From positions 18,807 to 82,806 of the IMG/VR virus record IMGVR_UViG_3300042321_002788: a DNA stretch of 64,000 nucleotides. The stretch is one strand, 5' to 3'. A program made the translations under genes and the position numbers. This stretch comes from a virus. Positions 8,707-14,614 of the stretch are shown in pieces. How positions within the stretch are numbered: position 1 is the stretch's first letter; the number at the start of each line of letters is the position of its first letter. The notes beneath the pieces were generated by a model that saw only the letters and a program-made list of their open reading frames with translations, was not told the origin of the DNA and searched no databases.

Positions 8707-9161
8707 CTAATATCTCCCCATTAACTCGATTTGTTCCTCTAGAGTAGAGTTCTCGCTCTCAAGCTTTTTAATTTGGTCTTTTAAGCCGAGGATTTCATCG
8801 ATATAGCCAACTTCTCGATAATCCAATTCGTCGATTTTGGCAGTCAATTTAGAAGGAATAAGCGAACGCCCAACTGCATTACTTTTAGGGCTAGTTCGTG
8901 ATTGTCTTTGATTAACCACTGACAGATTAAATTTTCTGGTATCAACGCAACACCTTGTAACCCGCCTGCTGTCTCGATTTGAGCTTGATCAAGACCCTTT
9001 TCACGCAAACCACTCATGGTCAAACGGCGAGAAATAGTCGAAGGTATTTTCCCCGACATCCGGGCATATCCACTAATTGAGGCAAAGCTCTCACCAGTCT
9101 CGGTATTAATAATTAATTCAATACCATCGTGATCGAAACGTTGTAAACTAGAATTAGCCAT
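8707..9161 (-). pseudogene. Frameshifted Bro/antirepressor-like DNA-binding gene (paralogue of 20742-21446)
   Basis: The first part (9161-8844, 105 residues) opens with LQRFDHDGIELIINTETGES and ends at LGVRLFLLN. It matches the paralogue at 20742, which reads LGVRLFLHTLAGF at that point. The homologous coiled-coil tail continues in the -1 frame to a stop at 8707 (IKKLESENSTLEEQ). Aligning the two genes places a one-base deletion just after LGVRLF, near 8850. No classical slippery heptamer is seen there, so a disrupted gene is more likely than programmed shifting. The first part could still be a truncated DNA-binding protein that competes with its paralogue. Confidence 0.7.
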
Positions 9162-9179
9162 GATTTATTGTGGTTAGTC

Positions 9180-9195
9180 CCCCGTTAACGCGGGG
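9180..9195 (-). promoter_or_regulatory. Leader hairpin/operator conserved with paralogue
   Basis: CCCCG and CGGGG arms surround 6 bases just upstream of the Bro-like gene. The paralogue at 20742 has CCCTCG/CGAGGG at the equivalent place, flanked in both by TATGCC and GGGACTAACC. Both arms have changed together, which suggests a selected hairpin or dyad operator. Confidence 0.55.
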
Positions 9196-9223
9196 CATAC
9201 CAATATTATACCGTATTTAAAAT

Positions 9224-9463
9224 ATGCCTGACAAATTTGACGGGTGTGGTGGGTATTCAGCAAAAATTGACCGATTACCGGGTATTCCTCCTGATTTCAA
9301 GTCGAATGTCGTCAAACCACCACAATCTAGGGTTATTGTTTTACTGAAAACCAGAGAGATCAGAGAAATCCCCGATGATCAGCTAGAGTCTTTCCTTGAG
9401 GAAAACCAAAATTTAATTCAAGATCGACAATCACCCAGAAAAAGACCGATTAGAAAACTTTAA
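9224..9463 (+). CDS. Hypothetical protein
   Basis: This 79-residue soluble protein has a basic C terminus (SPRKRPIRKL). It lies 4 bases before the PadR-like regulator on the same strand, so they are probably co-expressed. It contains REIREIPDDQLESFLEEN, a short helix-prone stretch. No family is recognised. Confidence 0.6.
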   Translation: MPDKFDGCGGYSAKIDRLPGIPPDFKSNVVKPPQSRVIVLLKTREIREIPDDQLESFLEENQNLIQDRQSPRKRPIRKL

Positions 9464-9467
9464 AGCA

Positions 9468-9761
9468 ATGACAAACAAAGAAATCCTTGTTTTGCAGACT
9501 CTTTACAATAAAGAATTGTCAGGATTGCAGATAATTGAATCTATAGCTAATACTAAAGGTAGAAGCCTTGATATTGGCTCGTTTTACCCTGTATTTCAGA
9601 AATTAGAGGAAAAAGGACTCATTAAATCTCGATGGGGAACCGAGCGATCTAACGATAGAGCCGGTGCTAGAAAAAGATACTATCGACTTACCCAATCAGG
9701 AGAAAAATCCCTTGCTGATATTCAAGGATTTGATAATTCTCTTAATTGGAATTTTACTTGA
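9468..9761 (+). CDS. PadR-like winged-helix transcriptional regulator
   Basis: This 97-residue protein fits a single PadR-type winged helix: LVLQTLYNKELSGLQIIESI (helices 1-2), SFYPVFQKLEEKGLIKSRW (recognition helix and start of wing), then the wing ending in RKRYYRLTQSGEKSL. PadR proteins repress transcription as dimers and respond to small molecules. The usual C-terminal dimer helix is minimal, so this is a short, phage-type version. It follows a small gene by 4 bases and precedes a tRNA gene on the other strand. Confidence 0.8.
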   Translation: MTNKEILVLQTLYNKELSGLQIIESIANTKGRSLDIGSFYPVFQKLEEKGLIKSRWGTERSNDRAGARKRYYRLTQSGEKSLADIQGFDNSLNWNFT

Positions 9762-9765
9762 TTAA

Positions 9766-9838
9766 TGTGGGGTCTAGGAGTCGAACCTAGTGTTTTAGGC
9801 TTATGAGGCCTATGTGTAAGCCATTTCACTCACCCCGC
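9766..9838 (-). tRNA. tRNA with CAT anticodon (Met or Ile2-type)
   Basis: On the minus strand a full cloverleaf is visible. The acceptor GCGGGGT pairs with ACCCCAC with one C-A mismatch at the second pair. The D-arm is GTG/CAC, and the anticodon arm TAGGC/GCCTA has loop CTCATAA. The T-arm CTAGG/CCTAG has loop TTCGACT, with discriminator A. No CCA is encoded. Anticodon CAT fits elongator Met, or Ile if the wobble C is modified to lysidine. Confidence 0.9.
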
Positions 9839-9868
9839 TTTTATATTAGCGCATCAAAAAACAGAATG

Positions 9869-10537
9869 TCAAGTGTATTGTACTGATAAGTTTACTGTTT
9901 TTTGTTCCCGACCTAAACCAACCAAATAACCAACTATTTGGTTATTAAAGACTTGACTGTTTCTAACTACAATACAGCCCGCGCTTCCAGGTACATTAGC
10001 GTCTCGATGTAATCCAAGTTCTGATCGAGAAAACCCTGATCCTTTGTAAGGATCAGGCGTAATATGAAAAAACATCCCCTCAACACCTTTTGTATTTAAC
10101 CAATACCCCTTAGTATTGATTTGCCAATGATTTCCTTCTGGTATTTGTCCCTTGCCTACAATTTTTTCGGCACCTCGGTATTGATACCCAATTGAGCCAC
10201 TGGTAGCCACTACTTCAATTGCTTTATCATTTCCTCGATAAAATTGCAAAATTCCTTCAATCAACTTAGGAGATCGACTTACAGGAAACTTAAAAACGGC
10301 TGTCACGGGTAAGGTATTAGGTAAATCAGATAAATCCCAATGCGGCTTGAATATCCACCAATCACCTGCGCTGTAGCTAAGTTTTACTTGAATGTGCAAT
10401 CCATATTCAGATAAAACTTTATCTACAGGATAATTTCGATTTTTTTCTACAAAAATTAACTGATCTTCTTTCAAATCAGACACTTGCTCTGGAGTTTTTT
10501 TCAGATAAGTGTTAAATATTGCTGTAATTTGCTTCAT
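9869..10537 (-). CDS. L,D-transpeptidase (YkuD)-like enzyme
   Basis: This 222-residue protein carries IPEGNHWQI, the substrate strand seen in L,D-transpeptidases. Near residue 178 it has LHRDANVPGSAGCIVV, which fits the His...Ser-x-Gly-Cys active-site signature with Cys as nucleophile. Family members form or hydrolyse 3-3 links in peptidoglycan. In a phage this may be a lysis enzyme or a cell-wall modifier. No signal peptide or membrane segment is seen, so export would need a holin or tail incorporation. An AGGA motif precedes the ATG. Confidence 0.6.
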   Translation of the reverse strand: MKQITAIFNTYLKKTPEQVSDLKEDQLIFVEKNRNYPVDKVLSEYGLHIQVKLSYSAGDWWIFKPHWDLSDLPNTLPVTAVFKFPVSRSPKLIEGILQFYRGNDKAIEVVATSGSIGYQYRGAEKIVGKGQIPEGNHWQINTKGYWLNTKGVEGMFFHITPDPYKGSGFSRSELGLHRDANVPGSAGCIVVRNSQVFNNQIVGYLVGLGREQKTVNLSVQYT

Positions 10538-10572
10538 TTGTCCTAGCCTACATTTTCCTTAATTCTAGCTTT

Positions 10573-10776
10573 TCAATCAATCCAATAGACAATTTCGTTA
10601 GGCTGTATCTCGTACCTATCACAGATTGTTTCTAAGACAGTGATAGATGGTAAGTGATTAGGATTCCGAGATAGCTTGTATCCCGTGGACATCGCAATCC
10701 CTGTTTGCTGAATGAATTTATAGACTGTGATGCCTCTAGATTCTGTAAATTCCTTGACTCTGTTTTTTAGTACCAT
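10573..10776 (-). CDS. XRE/Cro-family helix-turn-helix regulator
   Basis: This 67-residue protein is essentially one Cro/CI-type helix-turn-helix domain: VYKFIQQTGIAMSTGYKLSR supplies helices 2-3, followed by SITVLETICDRYEIQPNEIV. It faces the gene near 10940 across a promoter containing a perfect 7-bp inverted repeat, which is a natural operator for it. It likely represses the divergent rightward unit and possibly itself. Confidence 0.85.
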   Translation of the reverse strand: MVLKNRVKEFTESRGITVYKFIQQTGIAMSTGYKLSRNPNHLPSITVLETICDRYEIQPNEIVYWID

Positions 10777-10828
10777 TGTATTAGTTTTGTGTCTCTATAA
10801 TTTATTATAACTTTTTTTGGAATAATGC

Positions 10829-10858
10829 TTGACAATATTACTGACTTTACGGTAATAT
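10829..10858 (+). promoter_or_regulatory. Rightward promoter with dyad operator
   Basis: TTGACA at 10829 and TAATAT at 10853 are 18 bases apart. ATATTAC (10835-10841) and GTAATAT (10852-10858) form a perfect inverted repeat that covers the spacer and -10, so a bound dimer would block RNA polymerase. The adjacent Cro-like gene is the obvious regulator. Confidence 0.7.
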
Positions 10859-10939
10859 ACAGATATAGAGAAAGACGACCACTCCCAACTCCAAATTAGT
10901 GTGATCGCCTTTCCGTCAACCCTTATCAGGTCAAAAGCC

Positions 10940-11377
10940 ATGTTAGCATCCAATTCTCTTTCTGTCAAATCTAATTGCGTCCCCGTTATGTCTGGCAATT
11001 TCACTATGATTGCCAGAGGTCAAAAGCACCAGGTTTCTCTTAAAGTGTGGGGAGAAGGACGGATTACCACTCTCCGAGTTATTTGTCAGCAAACTGGTAA
11101 AGAATGGTTTTTCGATACCTTTAATGGCAAGTTAAGCCGTGGTTTCAGTCCTGACGGAAAACTCCCCAACTGCGAATTACCTGAGATTAAATTTCAACCC
11201 GTCAAAAAATCTTTTGTTATTTCCCCTACGATGGGATTCGTGGATTGCGGAGGGCGTTGCTACGAGATTCCTAGTAATGAATCTACAGACGATTTTATTT
11301 ATGATGATACTGAGCCGTCGGATTTAAGTCGGTACAGCGAACCAACGACCGACCCGACGACATGGCAAGAGTTTTAA
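10940..11377 (+). CDS. Hypothetical early protein
   Basis: The frame is open from 10901, but the promoter at 10829-10858 and composition favour the ATG at 10940, giving 145 residues. A still later start near 10989 is possible. The N-terminal part is beta-rich (HQVSLKVWGEGRITTLRVIC), and the tail is acidic and Thr/Pro-rich. No known family is recognised. It is the first gene of a rightward run of small genes. Confidence 0.65.
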   Translation: MLASNSLSVKSNCVPVMSGNFTMIARGQKHQVSLKVWGEGRITTLRVICQQTGKEWFFDTFNGKLSRGFSPDGKLPNCELPEIKFQPVKKSFVISPTMGFVDCGGRCYEIPSNESTDDFIYDDTEPSDLSRYSEPTTDPTTWQEF

Positions 11378-11428
11378 TATACCAGTTATCAGTTGTCAGC
11401 TAACAATTATTTAGGAGTCAAAAAAAAA

Positions 11429-11680
11429 ATGAAGGGTATTCGCATTGAAGGTTTTTCTCCGAGGTCAGGCGACAAAATTGCTGTTATTGTCAGTACGAAA
11501 TACATACTATGTGTTTTAGATACTTACGAGAATTTATTACCTTGTCCGCAAATTGAAAACACTAAACAATATTGTGTAATATTCGACGATCCAATTGCAT
11601 CATATTCAGTCATTACAACACTTGAATTATCGCCGGGACTAAAAGACTTGCTGCAAGAATGGTTTTCGGGTAGTTTGTGA
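11429..11680 (+). CDS. Hypothetical small protein
   Basis: The frame can be opened at 11393, but AGGAG at 11413-11417 points to the ATG at 11429, giving 83 residues. A TTATCAG-type repeat lies between this gene and the previous one. The product is soluble with alternating hydrophobic strands; no motif is recognised. Confidence 0.65.
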   Translation: MKGIRIEGFSPRSGDKIAVIVSTKYILCVLDTYENLLPCPQIENTKQYCVIFDDPIASYSVITTLELSPGLKDLLQEWFSGSL

Positions 11681-11749
11681 TTAATAAATTAGTCATCAGT
11701 TATCAGTTGTCAGTTATCAGTAAACAGCAACCTATTAAGAGTAAAAACC

Positions 11750-12133
11750 ATGACTATTATCAACGCTACCCCCCACAACATCACCATATTAAACAAAGCT
11801 GGCATCACCCAAGATGAAAAAAAACAGTTTCTGGGAAACAAAGAGGCGATTGTGGTTCTCAAGGAAATCCCAGCATCCGGGATTCTCCCGCGGGTCAAAA
11901 TGTCCAACGAACCCGCAGAACCCATTGACGGTATCCCAGTAGAAACCGTTATCTACGGGGAGATCGAGGGACTCCCTAAGTATCAGGAGGAGGTGTACTA
12001 TATTGTCTCAGGATTAGTGGCGGCGGCCGCTAGCAGACAAGGACGGACGGACTGCCTTGCCCCTGGTGCAATCGTCCGGGATGAGTCTAACCCCTCGAAC
12101 GTTCTAGGGTTCTTGTTCTTGCAAAAGCCCTAG
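11750..12133 (+). CDS. Conserved phage-type hypothetical protein
   Basis: This 127-residue protein opens with INATPHNITI, a beginning shared by a widespread group of uncharacterised phage proteins. It also has VYYIVSGLVAAAASRQGRTD followed by LAPGAIVRDE, characteristic of the same group. The function is unknown. It follows a TTATCAG repeat and is followed by a strongly structured 125-base spacer. Its GC content is visibly higher than that of its neighbours, which suggests a separate origin. Confidence 0.75.
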   Translation: MTIINATPHNITILNKAGITQDEKKQFLGNKEAIVVLKEIPASGILPRVKMSNEPAEPIDGIPVETVIYGEIEGLPKYQEEVYYIVSGLVAAAASRQGRTDCLAPGAIVRDESNPSNVLGFLFLQKP

Positions 12134-12258
12134 CCGATCCGAAACGGGAACCTTTCCCGTATGCCTAGCGGCTCAATTCTAGGCACTGATGAGGATAGAA
12201 AGAGTTACGGCTATCCTAAAATGGGAGGTGCAATTCCTCTCTCTACAAACCGATATAT
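12134..12258 (+). ncRNA. Structured untranslated region with hammerhead-like layout
   Basis: Three hairpins follow one another: ACGGGAA/TTCCCGT, then TGCCTAG/CTAGGCA, then GGATAG/CTATCC. Between the second and third lies CTGATGA, and the second is preceded by GTA, the arrangement of a type III hammerhead ribozyme. After the third stem the sequence is TAAA where active hammerheads need GAAA, and the closing stem is weak. A T-arm-like hairpin (GGAGG, TGCAATT, CCTCT) ends the region. It may be a decayed ribozyme, a leader element, or coincidence. Confidence 0.35.
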
Positions 12259-12537
12259 TTGAACATGAACATGAACGAGGAATCTAGAAAAATACTAGGA
12301 ACAATTGCAAGGCTAGAGAACGTATCGTATCTTTTGATTGCTATCTTAATCGGAATGGTAGTGTTTGGCGTAGGTCAAACACTCCACAAAGCTAATCACT
12401 ACCTTGCATCACAAGGACACGAAAACCCAAAAGTACTATTGCTTCCATCTTGGAGGTGTGGAACATTTACCGAATTGAATTTCCGTCAGAACGACGGAAA
12501 TAGAGGATATTTGTGTGTAAAACAGATAAAGAGGTAG
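12259..12537 (+). CDS. Small single-pass membrane protein
   Basis: This 92-residue protein has one hydrophobic segment at about residues 23-42 (YLLIAILIGMVVFGVG) and a C-terminal soluble part with two cysteines. It has an MNMNMNEE start. No family is recognised; a membrane-associated early function is inferred from topology only. Confidence 0.65.
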   Translation: MNMNMNEESRKILGTIARLENVSYLLIAILIGMVVFGVGQTLHKANHYLASQGHENPKVLLLPSWRCGTFTELNFRQNDGNRGYLCVKQIKR

Positions 12538-12666
12538 GTTGTCCAATCAGTACTCAACGAAGTGAAACCTAATAAGATGATGCTGTAGCAAATGCAGATT
12601 GGCGCATAAAAGATTAAGGTTATCAGTTATCAGTTATCAGTAAACAAATTATTTAGGAGTAAAACA

Positions 12667-13131
12667 ATGACAATGATGGATATAGGACAATTCCCTAAGA
12701 TTAACTCAGCCCCGCAAGAGTTCAAGTTAAACTGGTACAAAACAAAGTTAATTTATCCTTTTAAATACTCAGAAGGAGTTCATTATTTTATTCAAAAGGA
12801 TCAAAAATGGATAATCGACGAAATTGCTAAATGGGTAAAGGAAAGAAAACATCGCAAAGAAGATTATCCTTTAATTATTGACTGGAGACTAAAAATAAGT
12901 TCAAATTCAGATCATTTTGCTACACTAACCTGCGAAAATCGCCAAAATGCCGACTTTAAGTTTGCCTTTTTTGCATTTTTCCCAAATACTGATATTGAGT
13001 TATTCTACGATGGTAATCCCATAGACGAAGTAAGCTTTTGTTTGTTTGATATAGCCGGTTCTAAACCGGAATTAATGCTTGAAGAAGAATGGATGTATTT
13101 ACGCAGTATTGCATCAAGATTATTTACTTAG
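12667..13131 (+). CDS. Hypothetical protein, possibly DUF6876-like
   Basis: This 154-residue soluble protein has YSEGVHYFIQKDQKWIIDEI early on, reminiscent of the DUF6876 pattern (a Tyr/Gly/Val stretch followed by a Trp-helix). The resemblance is from memory and weak. AGGAG lies 7 bases before the start, preceded by four tandem TTATCAG units. Confidence 0.6.
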   Translation: MTMMDIGQFPKINSAPQEFKLNWYKTKLIYPFKYSEGVHYFIQKDQKWIIDEIAKWVKERKHRKEDYPLIIDWRLKISSNSDHFATLTCENRQNADFKFAFFAFFPNTDIELFYDGNPIDEVSFCLFDIAGSKPELMLEEEWMYLRSIASRLFT

Positions 13132-13187
13132 TTTCGATCAGTTATCAGTTATCAGTCATCAGTCAATAACCATCAACCAAATAAAAA

Positions 13188-13739
13188 ATGAAACCTTTAC
13201 ATAAATTAGGCAAATATCACAATCTAGACAAGCTAAACAAGATAGTAGAATTGAGCAGTTCTACTACCTTTTCTGCAAGAGCAAAACACAATTGGGTTAA
13301 CAATCCTTTTTCAGAGTTGTTTGATCCTTATTCTCTATGGTGGACATTGGGGTTAGAATGGCACACTGACGACATTGATGAAGATAAAAAATATTCAATT
13401 ATTTTAGTTGTTGAGAGTGACAACTATAAATTATACGCTTCTACAGTAAACAATAATACTTTAGAAAAACTCCTGAAAGATTATACTCCCTTTAAAAGTA
13501 TGGATGATCAAATAAACTCTTTATTAGTCCAAAGAAAAGATACTCAAAAATTAGTCTTAAAAACGGGAGATATTTTACTACTGGACATATCCTGCTACCA
13601 TAAGCTGGAAAACACAAAAAAAACAGAAGACCCTTTTATTTTTATTACCTTAGATATTGATTTTATTCCAAGAGGCAAGGAAGCAGTCAAGGTTGTCAAT
13701 TATTTTGTTCACGATTTTTTTGTAATCAATGAGGAGTAA
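13188..13739 (+). CDS. Putative 2-oxoglutarate/Fe(II) oxygenase-like protein
   Basis: This 183-residue protein shows EWHTDD (an HxD pair) and, after ~75 residues, GDILLLDISCYHKL with a histidine on a strand, then an IDFIPRG arginine. This HxD...H...R order and spacing is that of double-stranded beta-helix oxygenases using iron and 2-oxoglutarate. Such phage enzymes modify nucleic acid or protein, but the substrate here is unknown. The assignment is motif-based and tentative. Confidence 0.45.
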   Translation: MKPLHKLGKYHNLDKLNKIVELSSSTTFSARAKHNWVNNPFSELFDPYSLWWTLGLEWHTDDIDEDKKYSIILVVESDNYKLYASTVNNNTLEKLLKDYTPFKSMDDQINSLLVQRKDTQKLVLKTGDILLLDISCYHKLENTKKTEDPFIFITLDIDFIPRGKEAVKVVNYFVHDFFVINEE

Positions 13740-13743
13740 AACA

Positions 13744-14094
13744 ATGGGAGAAGAAATTGAAGAATGTATGTCTCCAAGCCAGCATCATTTTTGGCTTTGC
13801 TGGTATCAATTATCTCTTTTAGAGAAAAAAATCTGTTTTTATTTTCTTTGTGGGTTTGATAACAAAGAAATTGCTAAAAAACTTTTACTAAAAACTGAAA
13901 TAGTAAATGATTGTACGACGGCAATTTTAAAAAAATTTAATATTTCGACTCAACCTAAGTTTATGTTCTTTTTCTATCAGCATACGGGATGGGATATAGC
14001 CAAAGACATGATTGACGATGACGAAAAAGAACAATGCGCTTTATGGGGTGTTCAAAAATGTCTAATTCCGGCTGAAATATGGAAAAATATGTAG
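13744..14094 (+). CDS. LuxR/sigma-region-4-like helix-turn-helix protein
   Basis: The frame opens at 13729, inside the preceding gene, but GAGGAG at 13730-13735 sets the start at 13744 (116 residues). LSLLEKKICFYFLCGFDNKE followed by IAKKLLLKTEIVND fits a LuxR/sigma-4 type helix-turn-helix. The rest is a Phe/Trp-rich extension. It is a candidate transcription regulator in a cluster of small early genes. Confidence 0.55.
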   Translation: MGEEIEECMSPSQHHFWLCWYQLSLLEKKICFYFLCGFDNKEIAKKLLLKTEIVNDCTTAILKKFNISTQPKFMFFFYQHTGWDIAKDMIDDDEKEQCALWGVQKCLIPAEIWKNM

Positions 14095-14108
14095 TTTAAC
14101 GAAAATCT

Positions 14109-14387
14109 ATGACTAATACTATCGAAAATAAATATACATCAAATTTTGTGTCTCCGCCGGGAAAAACCCTTGCTAAAATCCTAAAAGAAAGAAAAATAAC
14201 TAAAACTGAATTTGCTAGTCGCATGGAGTTGCCGAAAAAGACTATTAATCAACTCATAAAAGGTAAGGCAGAAATTACTGTTTGTATTGCTTATAAAATG
14301 GAATTAGCTTTAGGCGTACCTTCTGCTCGTTTCTGGATAGAGTGCGAAAGACTTTATCGAGAGTCTCTAGTAAATCAAATTGATTAG
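14109..14387 (+). CDS. HigA-like antitoxin / XRE regulator
   Basis: This 92-residue protein has SPPGKTLAKILKERKITKTE, a helix-turn-helix with KKTINQLIKGKAEIT, and a tail ending ALGVPSARFWIECERLYRES. The order PG-LK...HTH...LG.S..FW...Y is diagnostic of HigA-type antitoxins. No HigB-like toxin lies next to it, so it may act as an orphan antitoxin countering a host toxin or simply as a repressor. Confidence 0.75.
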   Translation: MTNTIENKYTSNFVSPPGKTLAKILKERKITKTEFASRMELPKKTINQLIKGKAEITVCIAYKMELALGVPSARFWIECERLYRESLVNQID

Positions 14388-14416
14388 AATATTTTTACAA
14401 CTGTTAACGAGGATTT

Positions 14417-14614
14417 ATGAATCTGTACCTAATTAGAGATTCAGTTACATCATTTGGTCTTCTTATTGCAGCAGAATCAGAAACAGAGGCTATCTGGCAT
14501 TGGTGCATCTATTTTCATAGCAATAACGACAATCCAATCGAAATAGAAGAAATTAACATTAATACTTCTGGTATCGTTTGGAAATGTGGATGGACTACTG
14601 ATACTAACCCCTAA
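14417..14614 (+). CDS. Hypothetical small protein
   Basis: This 65-residue protein has a good GAGGA 5-9 bases before its ATG. It starts MNLYLIRDSVTSFGLLIAAE, a pattern seen in small phage proteins of unknown role that form a short alpha/beta fold. Its 3' end overlaps the convergent terminase gene by 11 bases. Confidence 0.6.
   Translation: MNLYLIRDSVTSFGLLIAAESETEAIWHWCIYFHSNNDNPIEIEEININTSGIVWKCGWTTDTNP

Noticed and set aside
8844-8925. Programmed frameshift in the Bro-like gene
   Set aside because: No X XXY YYZ heptamer lies in the overlap, and alignment with the paralogue indicates a simple one-base deletion.
10795-11004. Minus-strand frame across the 10829 promoter
   Set aside because: It runs through a well-formed divergent promoter and operator and has no ribosome binding site.
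12222-12252. A third full tRNA
   Set aside because: Only a T-arm-like hairpin is present; the best acceptor partner has two mismatches and just 30 bases separate it from the T-arm.
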